This document shows positions 10,840-22,891 of a stretch of 64,000 nucleotides of DNA, piece by piece. The notes under the pieces were generated by a model. That model was not told the origin of the DNA. It ran no database searches and worked only from the letters and a program-made list of their open reading frames with translations. Numbering within the stretch: the first letter of the stretch is position 1; the number at the start of each line of letters is the position of its first letter. The stretch comes from Clavaria fumosa (taxonomy: Eukaryota; Basidiomycota; Agaricomycetes; Agaricales; Clavariaceae), in the NCBI GenBank assembly GCA_951802425.1, contig OX637797.1, positions 3,844,001-3,908,000 of the forward strand, given 5' to 3'. Both the position numbers and the translations under genes were made by a program.

Positions 10840-12040
10840 GTGGGTGGCCCTTCTGGGGAAGGGGCTCTATCGTCACCCGTGACCCCAACCCTACTGTCCG
10901 TCGGCCAAATGACAACGCGAGGCGTTAAGCGGTCGCTTGCTAATAATGCGATGCCATCGTCTGCGGCCACATCGGCCGCCGATGCTCGGAAACGTCGTCG
11001 TCGTAACCTCATGCAGGAGGCCATTCGCAAAGCTGTCAAGAAGAGGGAAGCAACTCAAAAACCCGTGTGTGAATATAGAGCCCTTTGTCCCCTTGGTTCT
11101 GCTACTGACCGGTATCCGAACAGCGAGTCAGCGAAAGCCGTCCGCTATTCATGACACTCACACTCAATACATGAAGCCGAGCAAGCTCACGCCCGCCGAT
11201 CTTAGTCGAATGAAGGCAGAAAAGGACCATCAAGCGTATATGCTAGCAAGGACTCGACATATGCAGGAGCAGGCTCAGCGCTCAGCAAACGCAACCAATG
11301 TTCGGACGCTCGCTTTCTGCACATATGAATATGCTACTGACCTCGTCTGGCAGTCCCACATGCTCTCACACCAGCAGCAAAATGGTGCACCCAGACCAAC
11401 AGGAGCATCACTTCCAGCTGCTCAAGTGGTCCCGCAAATCCGGAGCCAGGTCAACATATCACAGCAGCAACGAATTCCAACGCCTCAGGCCCCTACGGCA
11501 CCTATCGCTGCAGGAAACGCTCGTTTGCAACGGCAGCAAATCCTTCAAGCTCAAGTGCGTGCGATGGCTCAGGTTCAAGCTTCTCAAGTGCAAGCACAAG
11601 CACATGCTCAAGCGCAAGCGCAAGCAATGGCCGCGCACGCACAAAGTCAAGCACATTTACAGGGTCAGCCACAAGTGCAACCTGGACAGACTCCAATCGG
11701 CAATCTTAGCGGCATTTCTAAGTCCATCTTTCCCCCCCATATGTGCCGCGAGGTTCTAGTTCTTCTCCTGGTCTGCAACAAGTCTCTCCCCCTCATAGCT
11801 CGGGTGCTTCAGTAGCCCCAAACCATCCTTCTCGCCCTCCCTTCGCTCAGCAACAAGCAACGGTTTTGGTTTCAGGGAATCAGCCCGGTGGCAATGCCCT
11901 GTCGCGCCCTCCACAAAACATATATTTCCCCGTCCCTTCAGGTGTCCAAATGACGACAGAGCAAATGGTGAGAGCAATGCGTTCACAACCGCTATTCCAG
12001 GTTTGCTGTATCCCTTTATTTTTACTCCTGTGCTGATAAT
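10840..12040 (+). pseudogene. Eaf1/Vid21-like C-terminal region (NuA4 subunit), fragment
   Basis: A basic stretch (KRRRRNLMQEAIRKAVKKRE, near 10990) is followed, across an intron of about 60 bp (near 11070-11130), by KPSKLTPADLSRMKAEKD and a long Gln/Ala-rich region (QAQVRAMAQVQASQVQAQA, about 11545-11660). A second intron of about 50 bp fits near 11300-11352. The order and composition match the tail of fungal Eaf1/Vid21, the platform subunit of the NuA4 histone acetyltransferase. SANT and HSA domains are absent here. A piece resembling the HSA start lies downstream at 12670, so the parts are permuted. The assignment rests on motif memory. Confidence 0.45.
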
Positions 12041-12669
12041 GTCCCTACAAGGGTCAACACCCACCACAAAACCATTGATCCTGGGAAGCCTTGTGGCGTT
12101 TGTGTGACGGCTCATCCCTATCCTGCCGATCCGACTCCCGGTCGCAGGATGCCGCAACGACTCATACGATGGACAACAGCTTCATAGCTGCGGGATGAAA
12201 GTTGTTTATTGCTCATCGCGCCTGCCGGCCGCCTTATCATGCGAATGGGCATTTATCACGTGAAGTAGCTGGACGAGCCCGAAGACGAGAGCACAGGAAG
12301 AACCCCGCACTTACGTCCGTTTCGCCTCTCGACTTGTTTGCCAACAATTCGAGCAAAAATCGCACATAATCCATTCAAACAAACAAAAAAACTAATACGA
12401 AAGCAAGTTCGAGGCTCGCCAGCCCAGCCAGCTTATTGTTTGGCTTTCCGCAATGCCAACAGCCCGTAGAAGAGACGTTTGGAGCACATCTCTGTGGCAA
12501 AGCCAAGCCTCTGATACAATTAAGGGCGAGGACGAAGGCAAAGACGACCTGTAGCTTTTTCTGAATAGATTCGACATGCAGAATGAGTGAGTGTGGTCTC
12601 GGATTCTTCGGCTTCCTCTCGGTTTCCTGATCGCCAAATTGTTAGATTGCCATCCGGGAACTTAGGCTG
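12041..12669. other. No gene seen
   Basis: Mixed-composition sequence between two Eaf1-like pieces. Frames are short and unmatched on both strands. Confidence 0.5.
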
Positions 12670-13236
12670 ATGCGTACTATTGAGCGTATTGAACGTCTGA
12701 AAGACGAAGGTTGTTGGAGTTTCCGTCAACCGAAGACGCAACGAGGCGTTGGAACGCTAGCCAACACCCATTGGGACCACCTCCTCAATGAGATGGATGA
12801 CCAAGAACAGGATCAGCAGAGCGCGGCTGACGACTTGGAATTTAATTCAGATACACAAGGCGCGCTCGACGACCTGGAAGCTGCTGCATCTGGCCAGAAC
12901 GAGTCGTCTCAAAGCATTACCGAGCTCGGGGTCCGCTTTCAAGGCCATCAAGGTAAAATCCTCTTGCTTCTTAATGGCAGAATCTGCGGCGCGTTCCGTG
13001 TCCGGACAAGCGTCCACATCCATTCCATCTACTGCATCGGGATTCAATCTGCGACCTCCATTGACCCTATCCTCGGTGACCAGTCCAACTCCCATTCCCC
13101 TTTCGGCGATGGGGAGCCTACTAAAATTCCAACTCCGTCTCCAGTCAAGGCGAATGCCTATGGTCCCCCACGCGAGCAAATTGCTTACTCCAGACCAAAT
13201 ATTCCACTACCTTTCCCACCCCCTTTCTGCCCCAGC
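12670..13236 (+). pseudogene. HSA-like start (Eaf1-type) fused to unknown sequence; host piece left of the Copia insertion
   Basis: From the ATG at 12670 the frame reads IERLKDEGCWSFRQPKTQ and then THWDHLLNEM, the hallmark entry into an HSA domain of Eaf1/Vid21-type proteins. The expected DFxxERxWK continuation is missing. Instead an acidic Gln/Asp-rich sequence follows to about 12955, and the frame ends at 13239. The Copia element begins at 13237, so the host reading frame, if any, continues at 17874. I read this as a broken or chimeric gene fragment. Confidence 0.4.
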
Positions 13237-13466
13237 TAAAGAAATTAAGGCTAAGGGATCTCCGTTAGCTCAGTCGTAGTACGGACTGTGTTTCAAACTA
13301 CCTAAGGGATCTCCGTTCTACATTTGGATATCAGAAAATGTGAGATCATAGGTGAAAATCAAAATCACTCACAGCTCAGTCGTAGTACGGACTGAGCTGT
13401 GGCAGCGTCAAGGGCACAACTAAAAAGGCAAGACGATTACGTAAGTTTGTAGCTTGATTACCATCA
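13237..13466 (-). repeat. Copia 3' LTR
   Basis: 230 bp, identical to 17639-17868. It contains an internal repeat, 'gctcagtcgtagtacggact', present twice. Confidence 0.95.
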
Positions 13467-13473
13467 CTCCCCT

Positions 13474-16400
13474 TCAAGCGGAGAACAGTGCAAGCTCGCG
13501 CACGAATATCTCAAATGCCGGGCGCGCCAGCGGCTTTGTAAATCCGTCGGCCACGTTTTCGCTGGTCGGTACGTAGCTGACGGCGATCGAACCTTGCTCG
13601 ACAGCTTCGCGAATAAAGTGATACCGTATGTCGATATGTTTGGTCTGCGCGTGAAACTTGTTGTTTTTGATGATCGCTATCGTTGATTGGTTGTCCAACA
13701 ACAATACAGTTGGTCCGGGCTCTGCCGCATCTAACTCGTCCAAGAAACTCCGTAACCAACAGATCTCTCGTGCGGCATGGGCGGCTGCTATGTATTCCGC
13801 CTCTGTGCTCGACTGCGCAACCAACGTCTGGCGCTTCGACGACCAAGTCACCGCGCCACGTCCAACTCGAGCAACGAAACCCGATATCGAGTGACGGTCG
13901 GCCTGCGAGGCCCAGTCTGCGTCCGAGTAAATCTGTGGGCGGGATTTCGCACCGCCTAGGGTAAGCCACATGTCTTTCGTTGTGTTCAGATAGCTGACAA
14001 CTCGTTTTAGAGCTTCCCAGTGCTCGCGCGCTGGGTTCTGCGTGAACTGGGAGAGGATGCTGACGGCCAGTTGGATGTCGGGACGAGTTATGACTGCGGG
14101 CCATAGTACCCCGCCGCATGCCTCCTGGTACGGTACGTCTATTGCTTCTTGAGGGCATTGCTCCTTTGAAAGCAGGAGTGCGGGATCCATCGGGATGTGC
14201 ACGGGACGGGCATTCTCAAGTCCAAAACGTCGGGCGAGTGCGTCAATATACGCTCTTTGATTGATGCTTACGGTCCTCGCGGCTCTGTCTCGGCGCACCT
14301 CGAATCCAAGGAGCCATGTGAGCTCCCCTTGATCTGTTATCTCAAACGATTCCCGAAGTTCCGATTTTACCGTATCCACCGCAGCCCTGGAGTTCCCCAT
14401 CACGATCATGTCATCAGTTGACACAGGTATGTGCACAGTTTCGTTTCCTCTTGTCCTGATAAAGACTGATTGGTCGAGTTTGGAGATGTTGAATCCCAAA
14501 CTTTTGAACGTGTGGGCCATGCGCTCGTACCACCGCCTTCCTGCTTGCTTCAGGCCATAGAGTCCCTTTCGCAAATGACACACCTTCCCTTTCTCCCCTT
14601 CAGCGAGTACGCCATCAGGAGCCTCCATGTAGACTTCGTCTTGGAGATCGGCATTCAAGTAAGCGCTCACCACATCAATTTGATCGATTTCCCAGTCTCG
14701 CTGAGCCGCCAGGGCTAAGAGAACACGAATCGACGCAATTTTTGCTGCTGCCGCGAACGTTTCATCGTAGTTTACGCCTTTCTTCTGCCTGTGGCCGCCT
14801 GCGACGACTCTCGCTTTGTATTTCAAGACCTCGCCAGTCGGGCCAAGTTTTATCTTGAAGACGTAGCCGCAGGGAATGACGAGTTTGTCGCGGGGCCAGT
14901 CGACAATGTCCCAGGTGCGTAGCTTTATAAGTTGGTTTAGCTCGACCTGATATGCCTCTTTCCATTGGCTTGCGTCGGGCCTGGTGAGGGCCTGTGCGAG
15001 TGTGCGTGGCTCGCTGCCGATAGCACCTGCGTAGAGCGCAAACATGGGTAAGTCATCCTGTTCATCATCATGGGTAAGAATCGCGATGTTGACGTTTTGT
15101 TTTCAGGGCGCTTGGCCTGCTAGAACCCTGTAATATCCAGGCTGCGGGCGTGCTCGGCGTGGACGATCAAGATCGTCTTCGACGATTGTCTCTTCAAGGT
15201 CAGGATCTTGAAGGAGGGTAGTAGATTCGTTGTTTTCGTCTATGTGAGGTACGTCGTCGGGGTTGTCGTCTAGGGTTGGAGCAGGACGCTGAATGAGTTT
15301 ACGTCTCTCCCCTTCAGCCAGTGTCTCGGCTGTCCAAACCACGGGGTCGGCGTCGTTATCGCGGTTGAAGACGACTTCACGCTCGACTCTAATCTGCTTT
15401 TTATCAGGGAAATAAATGCGGTACCCAGTGCTTGTGGAATCAAAACCGACAAAGTAGCCGAATCGTGCACGCGTGTCAAGCTTTCCGGCATCGACAATTT
15501 TTACCCAGGCGCGAGTTCCGAATGGGACTGCCTTGGAGAAGTCTGGGTGTTTGCTGTACCTGGCTTGGTACGGCGTATCACTGTTGAGTGCGCGGGTAGG
15601 TGCACGGTTCTTTATCCATGCTGCGTGACTCATAGCTGCTGCCCAGAGGTTCTTGGGAAGCTTTGAATCGATGAGCATCGCTCGGGCTAACTCAGCTTTC
15701 GTTCTGTTCCAGCGCTCCACAACGCCGACTTGCTCGTGCGTGTCGTGGACGGTGAGTTCCCGTTTTGTTCCCTTTTCTGCTAGGTGGTCCGAGAACGCGT
15801 CGCCAAGAAACTCTCCGCCACGGTCAGAACGAAGGTACTTCACCTTCGTATTCTCGTGAGTGTTTATTTCGGCTTCAAGCCTTTTGTAAGCGCTGAACGC
15901 TTGAGACTTTCTTTGTATAGCAACAACCTCGGTCCACCTGGTCGCATCGTCAACGAAATCGACAGTGTAGCGGTTCCCGCCAATCGACGCGGTGGGTGTT
16001 GGGCCCCATACATCCGTGTGGATGCGTTCGCCGTACGTTTCCGCTCTGTTTGACGCCTTTTCCGGGAACGGGAGGCGATTGGGCTTGGCCTGAGCACAGG
16101 CATCGCAAAAAGGTGCGTCAGTTGTGTCCTCTATCTCGATCCCAGTAACTTTCTTGGTAGAGATTGCGTGTCTGACCGCTGCATAGTTCACATGGCTGAA
16201 GACGCGATGTGCTTGGTACAAGGTGAGTTTCTGAGGGTTTATTGCTACGTGAGCAGTGTCTGTCGCAACTGACGGGGCTGATATGCGATACAGGCCATTT
16301 GTTTTCGGAATGCGAGCAATTACTTTGCCTGCCGAGTCGCTTACAAGGCACAAATTCGCTGTGAACTCAGCGGTACACCCGGCATCGTCGAGTTTTCCGA

Positions 16401-17634
16401 TGGATATAAGCGTGAACGCCATGCTCGGTGCGTGCGCGACGTTTTTGAGTCTGAACTTACTAACCCCCGTTCCATTAGGGACATCGAGGAGTACGTCGCC
16501 ACGGCCAATCGAGCTAAGGACGCGGCCATCGGCAGCCGTCACCGCTTTGTGGGCAGTGGGCGAGTAAGTGTGAAACATTGACTTATCCGGGCAGAAGTGT
16601 GCGGTTGCTCCGCTGTCGAGGATAACCTCGTGCGGTCGCTTGACGCTGGCAGAAGCGGCAGCAGCAGTCGGACAGTCGCCAAGGCAGGTGAATGCGAGGT
16701 AATCCTCGCTATCTTTCTGCTTGGGAGTTGACGTAGCCGCCGTATTCGCCTTATCTGTCTTTTTCTGCCAAGGTGCTTGGCCTTCCTTTGCCCCTCCTTT
16801 AGAGAAGCAATCCTCGGTCTTATGGTTCGTGCACTTACAAGTCGCGCACGGGTTTTTGGGTGAGTTATCGTTTCCTTTCCCTTTATGTCCCTTTCCTTTA
16901 GTGACGTTAAGGGCAGCATCGCCTGACTTAGGCGTGTTTTCAGAGAGCTCGCGCTGGCGAGCCTCCTCGAGAACGATCCTCATGAGGTCGTTTGGATTTA
17001 TTATCGTGCCAGAGAGGCTAGCGGCATGGGTTATTGTGTGGAGGAGCGAGCGGTAGCTGTGTGGGAGTGAGGTAAGTAGCATCGTCCCGAAGTCTTCATC
17101 CGTAACTGATGCGCCTATCCCTTCTAGCTCATCGCGGAGTTTTGTCATGGCGTTGAGGTGCGCCTTGATGTCTCCTTCCTCGTCGCAGAGCATCGACTGG
17201 AGCCTGCGGCGGGTATCCACTTTGTGTAACTGACTCTTCTTCGTAGCGTCGTTACGGATCGCTGTCCACATGTCGGACGCGCTCATAGATTTGATGAGGG
17301 TAGCGAGGCGAGCAGATATTGTGGTGAGCATGACATGCTGCGCACCATATTCCTTTTGCTCGTACTCATCTAGCCTCTTCTCTTTTTCTTCCAGATCGTC
17401 ATCAGTAGCCTCAAGACCCGGCTTTTTCATCGGGACCCCGTTTACTTCAGGGTAAGGCACTGGTTTTCTCGCAGTTCCATCGACGTGTCGTATTAACCCT
17501 CTCGCACCCATAGCTGTCCTGGCCTTCGACTGGTAGTCGGGCCAATTCGCTCCATCGTCACGAAGTCGAGGGACGGCGATAGCACTGTTTGACGAGTTTG
17601 GGTTGGGCATGTCATTTTGTGCACCGGATCTCAT
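13474..17634 (-). CDS. gag-pol: Copia Gag-Pol polyprotein with one internal TGA
   Basis: One frame runs from the ATG at 17634 to the TGA at 13474-13476, interrupted only by an in-frame TGA at 15103-15105. Before that TGA (843 residues) come Gag, a CCHC knuckle near residue 263-276 (CATCKCTNHKTEDC), aspartic protease (ILDSGATAHF, near 338-347), and integrase with an HHCC zinc site and DDE core (HTDVWGP, SDRGGEFLG, VVERWNRT). After it come reverse transcriptase (KARVVAGG, then VSTDDMIVMG carrying the DD pair) and RNase H (STEAEYIAAAHAAREICW, then LLLDNQSTIAI). The domain order PR-INT-RT-RH is diagnostic of Copia. The TGA falls between integrase and RT. It may be a single inactivating mutation or a site of stop readthrough. 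Everything else looks intact. Confidence 0.93.
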
Positions 17635-17638
17635 AATC

Positions 17639-17868
17639 TAAAGAAATTAAGGCTAAGGGATCTCCGTTAGCTCAGTCGTAGTACGGACTGTGTTTCAAAC
17701 TACCTAAGGGATCTCCGTTCTACATTTGGATATCAGAAAATGTGAGATCATAGGTGAAAATCAAAATCACTCACAGCTCAGTCGTAGTACGGACTGAGCT
17801 GTGGCAGCGTCAAGGGCACAACTAAAAAGGCAAGACGATTACGTAAGTTTGTAGCTTGATTACCATCA
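17639..17868 (-). repeat. Copia 5' LTR
   Basis: 230 bp, identical to the other LTR. It is followed directly by the gag start codon region and flanked outside by CCAGC. Confidence 0.95.
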
Positions 17869-17873
17869 CCAGC

Positions 17874-18290
17874 CTGGTTTCGGTGTGCCTGGCGCTCCTC
17901 CACAAACTATAGTTGCCAGAACCAGGTCGCCATCATCGCCACGATCGGGGTCACGGAGTCAATCCCGACTCCGCCTGCATTGATCTTCTCGAAGTCGTTC
18001 CCGTTCACCTACGATGCCTCATATAGTGGTTGTTCCACCCATATCAGAGAGAAGGCAATCAGCGGATCGACGCTCGCGTTCTCCGACAGAACGTGATGCC
18101 GGACATGCCCGACATCCACACTCGGGAGAAAATGACGCCGGATATAGCCATCGTCCATACTTGAGAGATCGTGATGGCAGACATTGTTGCTCCAGAGAAC
18201 GTGATCATCATCGAACGCATTCGCGAACGCATTCGTATTCGCCATCGAGGAGAGACCGCCGTCATTCACGAGATTGACACCATTCCCCAC
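17874..18290 (+). pseudogene. Arg/Ser-rich protein fragment, right of the Copia insertion
   Basis: The frame reads through Pro-rich sequence into dense Arg/Ser/His/Asp repeats (SERRQSADRRSRSPTERD, then HSYSPSRRDRRHSRD), ending at a TGA at 18288-18290. This is typical of RS-domain proteins, but composition alone does not identify one. An internal stop precedes the RS stretch in the joined frame. It is the host sequence split from 12670-13236 by the Copia element. Confidence 0.4.
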
Positions 18291-19840
18291 GGCGATTGAG
18301 GCGCCTCAATGTGCCTCGCATGGCTCTCAATATCTCTCAAGATCACTCCCTGGAAAATAATGGATTGCTCTTACGGATTCCATTTCATATTACCTCTCAT
18401 CTCCTAGTTGTATGCCATCACATTTGATGATCTAAAAGTCACTGAAGTTACTGTGGTTACATGCTCCAAGCGAAGCACTGTGCAGCCTGCTAGCTATCGA
18501 GATGAAGCGAGACTGCAAGAGCAATGAGAGATTCGCGGAGGGGAATCGGTGGCTAACGAACGAAGTGAAAGAAGAAAAACATCAAAAGCACATGCCAAAC
18601 ACGACGAAATTGGAAACCTATTGACTAAACAGAGCGGATTTTGATACTTGTACAGCTTTGGACAGAGATGGTGAGACTGGCTGTATATACCCGTGAAAAG
18701 CACGCACAGAATATGAGACCACTCCTCACAGGCCTCACCCCTGGATAGCATCTCTGGTCCCAATCCAACAGCGTGTGTTGATTCATTCTCGAATTTTCCT
18801 CGCCATTTTTCATTCGAACTCTGTGTTCTTCCCTTATCTTAGAGGATAGTATATTCATGTTCAACAATGATGGTCGTAACATCTTATTCACAAGCCGAAT
18901 ACAAAGATCCATCAGTCCGTGTGCAGAGCCTTGGTACGTATGAATACGGAGCGTCAACTTTCTACACCGCTTACGATAATCTCAAAGCTTCCGAGTATTC
19001 TTGGACTTGCCAATACGTCGGAGATGCTTCTGTCGAGCTGTGGAGTCATATCAGAAATCATTTCGTGAGCACCAAGAGTACTTACGCAAACTACCTTGCT
19101 CATGCAATCATCGGGCATGGGGAAGTCGCGAACGGTGGATGAGACGAGCAGGCTCCACTCTGTGATACCCATGAACCTGAGGGGCGCCAAAAGCGCAGGT
19201 TTGTGCCGTGACGCTCAGACTGGCTTTCTGTAGCTGATGAAACCTTTCTATATTTGCTTAGGATATCCTTCCGCTGATCGTGACGTTAGGGATTAACCAA
19301 AAGCGCGTGAGTGAATAGAAAGGAGTATGGCAATACCCACGTTTACCTCTTGCTAATCAATCCCGTCGTTCCCTCCAACGCCGCGATTTTCGTGTTGCTG
19401 TTCGATCCTGGGCAGCCAGTTCAAGCGCGGATAGACGAGGTTGGGCCAGACGCTATTATCAGTGCGCAATGCGCACTGAGGGGCCGCCCCTCACGCGGTT
19501 TGCTTCCTTCTGGGCCAATGACTCCCTTTCCCGCCGAGGATCCCCGCCTGTCTATGCCCGTTCGTAGGACATGCTGCCAATCGTTAGCTCGTCGGTTCGT
19601 GCCCAAGTCGTGTTTGCGAATCGGTCTTGGCCCCTTTTGTTGTCTCGCGCCCGCCGGTCCTGACCTCACTTCTTGTCTCGCATCATGATTAGTATTGGCG
19701 ACTACCTTAGATTTTCTGTTAATAGTGCCACCTTATTGTCAGCAACCCCTTGCCCTCTCATGTACGCCCGCTTGCCGTACCGTGTGTTTAGTTACTTTGT
19801 CTATTTGTATTTTCGTCTACTTTTCTGATTCTGCCATGTC
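18291..19840. other. No recognisable gene
   Basis: There are several frames of 60-125 codons on both strands. One plus-strand frame (18867-19142, 91 codons) has ordinary amino-acid composition but no motif I know. The others overlap and shadow each other. Nothing is supported. Confidence 0.5.
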
Positions 19841-19949
19841 TTGAACGCGTCCTCTGGTTTCTGCCATGTCTCGGTCTCACGATGTCGTGCCAGCCACACC
19901 ACCGGTCAAAGTATGAAGGTGGTGAGCGGCCGACGCTCTCCTCATTCGC

Positions 19950-21500
19950 TCAGGAGTATGCCGCTATCACCGTCCGAGTCGATCGGCGACTGTCACAACA
20001 TGCTGCAGCGACGGGACAGTGTGCAATGCAATTGAGTTGGCCATGCCCTTGTTTGGGCCCGCAGGAGACAACGAAGACGCCGATGAGGACGAGGGTGATG
20101 AGGAAGGCGCGAAAGGTACGCCGGTCCTCGTGGTCCTCCATGATTTCGGGCATTGAGCCCGAGCCGCGCGTGCTGAGGAGTTCCTTGCATCGAGGAGAGA
20201 AGTGCAAGGAGGTTACCTGCGCCCTGGGCTGAAGCTTTTCTGGTGCAGAAGTGCCTTGATAAGAGGAACTCGGATTGACGTCCCACAAGCGGACAGTGCC
20301 TGTCCCATGCGTGGCTGAGTCCCCAGAAGTTGGGTTTCCATGGACACCACGCAAGGGCCTAAAACAATCATGTGTGAGAGCACCTCATTCTGAATCAGTG
20401 ATTTCTAACCGTAATAATGCCACCGTGCTGCATTTCTTGCGCCTCTGGACCATTTCGCCTACGTCCAGCGGAACGCTAGACCTCGCGTCCCAGCAGTGGA
20501 TCATTCCACTCTCGTCGCCGCTCGCCAACAGCTTGCCTTCACAGTTCCAAGCAAGGCTAGAGATCCTGGTCTGATGACGGGTCACCTTCCTTGGTTGTTC
20601 CTTCAACTTAGACATTTCTTTGATGCGTATGTCAAAGTGCTGTATGGTACCCTTCACAAGTCCGACAGTTAGAACGGAGCCGTTCCACTTGATGGTCGAG
20701 ACGCCCTTTGTGGTCCAACTCGTCGCACGGTGAGGTCCCAGATCTGGACGTAACCGGTACTGGTGCCGAGGGCAACGAGATGGGGCGCGTCCGTGCCGGC
20801 GCACTCAATGGCACGCAAGTCGCCGCGCATGTCAGACACACGGCAGAGCTGCCCAATAATGTCGTCGCCCCTCGCAAGCGCGCCAGCCGTGCCGCCGACG
20901 CTCTTGTAGTGCACGCGGTTCCCGCAGGCAAACGCCACGATATTGTGTGTAGACCAACTCATTGGGAGCATGCCTGTTGGGGAACCCGTGGGTAGGCTGA
21001 AGTCGATCGTCACCTTGGTATTGCGGAGGTGGTACTGCGCGGAGGTCTTCGGGCGTGTGACGGGCAGCGGTGGCGGCTCCTGAAGGGGAGCTTCGGAGAC
21101 GGTGCGCCGGAGGAAAGCCATCCCGTCTGCCATGGTGGAGGGCATGGATGGCGCGTCGGAACAGACGGAGCCTAGGCGGACATAGGTAAGAGCACTCGCG
21201 ACGGATTGGGAGCGAGAGTGCCCGTGTGCGTAGCGGCGGGCTGTAGCAGTGACCGAGGAAGTTACAGAGACAGCCGAATAGGACGAACTGCGGCTGAGGG
21301 CGCGAGAGTGCCTGTAGGGCGCGACCTTGGGCTGCCACCTGTGAGTCGTGCTTGTGTAATGGAGTCGATCTGTTGTGCACCAGTCATCGGTTTCTGGCGA
21401 CCTGGAGATTGCGAAGCAGTGTTAGTGGAGACTGCCAAACGTTTGGGATCCAATGCCTTTGTTGGAGTCATTGAACGGGTGTGGAATGGCTGAGCATCTG
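19950..21500 (-). pseudogene. Cdc20/Fizzy-family WD40 protein, degenerate
   Basis: In minus-strand order: PLPVTRPKTSAQYHLR and VTIDFSLPTGSPTGMLPMSW (about 21080-20990), GDLRAIECAG...LVALGTSTGYVQIWDLT (about 20830-20730), a frameshift near 20720, TTKGVSTIKWNGSVLTVGL with HFDIR and ISSLAWNCEGKLLASGDESG (about 20700-20530), a gap, and a C-terminal piece, QVTSLHFSPRCKELLSTRGS (about 20210-20150). These are blades of the Cdc20/Cdh1 propeller that activates the anaphase-promoting complex. Frame changes and missing blades make it a pseudogene. Cdc20 versus Cdh1 or a meiotic activator cannot be settled here. Confidence 0.75.
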
Positions 21501-21660
21501 TGAGACTCATGTTTACGTGTTGGTCAATCGAGGGAGCGGTTACAGGAATTGAGACGAAGTTCGGTGAGCGGTCATCAACTGTGCGCAAGGCAGCATCCCG
21601 TGGGAAGGGCGGTATGGTCTGTGCGGGTGACCGCGGGAAAGGCGCATGGCGGCGTACAAG

Positions 21661-21854
21661 GTCTTGGCTCTGCACTCAGGCTGAGGCAGGGGAGGGGCTT
21701 ATGTAAGTGGATGCAATAGGTGAGAGCAGGCTTATGTAATGTGAACTATACAGTGGTAAGCTGGAGACTAGGTATGGGAGAGCTTGGGTCAGACAAGTGG
21801 AGGCACTCGTGTGAGCCAGGCTGGGAGTGCCGGGGGGAGCGACAGTACCACCCG
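21661..21854 (-). repeat. DIRS split repeat B2
   Basis: 194 bp, apparently identical to B1 at 22892-23085. It forms the outer 3' end of the DIRS element. Confidence 0.9.
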
Positions 21855-21995
21855 GCAACGATGAATCCAGCCACCAATCAGTAAACCTACAGGGAGCGGA
21901 GGGTGGGTAACGCGAGGAGAGGTGGTGAGACAGGTGTGAGGAGGAATGGGGAGGTTCAGGAGAGGGGAAGGAGGGCAAGGACGATTATATATGTA

Positions 21996-22759
21996 CAGTA
22001 GACTTTATCATAACGTATGGTATGAGAACGTATAAGGTGTCATATTGTATACATTTTCGGTGGTCCCAACATGGGACCATGCCAAATGGCCCTATTTTTC
22101 GTATATCATATATTGTATACAGTTTCAGTAGAAATATACAGTAAGGCGGGCGGTTTTTGGCCCATGCACACTGCGAGACTACTAATTTGGGATGTCGAGG
22201 ACAAATTCGACACTGAAAAGAAGAAAAAAAAGGAGGAGGGCATTGTCTTACGCCTATGGATCCGCTGAAGCGGAAGCCACGAGAGAATCCTGGCCCTCAG
22301 GGCCCTTTGCTAACAACCGAAGAACTCGTCAATCCTATCCAGGAAGTTGAGGACTCAGCTTATGAATTTAGAGGAGGGGATCCTGAGATTGTTGCAGAGG
22401 TGCTTCGAGAAGAGGCTAAGGCACAGGTGGTTGAGATCAGCTCTGACTCTGAAGACGAGGAAAAAGAGCCGACTATGGCAACGATGCTGGAGCTTTGCAG
22501 GCAGCTTGAGGCTGCTTGCCTCCTGGTTGATGTTGACTGCTCAGTCAATCTAGTTCGGAACTTGCGACGCTTTCGTGGGCAGTTGAGACAGCAGGAGCCA
22601 CAGCGCGGCAGAGGATGCTGTTTGAGTGCTGGGGGAATGATTAGTAATGTCACGTTTTTGCCAGGTCACAACATGTCACATTCCACGTTACTGGATACGG
22701 TCTTATAATGTATAGACTTTTGAGGGTCCCGACGATATACGTTATGATAAAGTCTACTG
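21996..22759 (+). mobile_element. Non-autonomous pogo/Tigger-family element
   Basis: This 764-bp insertion has inverted ends beginning CAGTAGACTTTATCATAACG and the matching reverse complement at 22735-22759, flanked by TA at 21994-21995 and 22760-22761. The TA duplication and the retained transposase tail place it in the Tc1/mariner-pogo superfamily. It interrupts the A2 repeat of the DIRS element. Confidence 0.88.
22256..22708 (+). pseudogene. C-terminal remnant of a pogo-family transposase
   Basis: The frame opens at ATG 22256 and runs 150 codons into the 3' inverted end. It contains DPEIVAEVLREEAKAQVVEI, an acidic SSDSEDEEKE stretch, and LELCRQLEAACL followed by LVRNLRRFRGQLRQ. This acidic-then-leucine pattern is the usual tail after the DDE domain of fungal pogo/CENP-B-like transposases. 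The HTH and DDE core are absent, so the element cannot move itself. Confidence 0.65.
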
Positions 22760-22891
22760 TAGCAGGAGGGGGGTATGATGTCATCTGGGACTGCGAGACG
22801 CGATGGATCGCGAGAGGTAGAGGTAGTCACGTGAGGCCTTCGTTGGCCAAGACAACACGTTCTTGTCACACTCTTGTGACCGAACCCTCCC

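Larger units (their letters stand above)
13237..17868 (-). mobile_element. Ty1/Copia LTR retrotransposon, recent insertion
   Basis: This 4,632-bp element has 230-bp LTRs at 13237-13466 and 17639-17868 that appear identical base for base. The 5-bp target duplication CCAGC lies at 13232-13236 and 17869-17873. In element orientation the LTR starts TGATGG, and a polypurine tract (TTGAAGGGGAG) sits just before the 3' LTR. The gag ATG is only 5 bp inside the 5' LTR and the pol stop 8 bp from the 3' LTR, so the element is very compact. Identical LTRs imply a young insertion. Confidence 0.95.

Noticed and set aside
18867..19142. 91-codon plus-strand frame as a gene
   Set aside because: No motif, no homologue recognised, and an overlapping minus-strand frame of similar length.
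6985..21660. Helitron capture as the source of the gene-fragment mosaic
   Set aside because: No Rep/helicase ORF was seen, and I could not find a convincing TC start with a CTRR hairpin end. It remains only one of several possible explanations.
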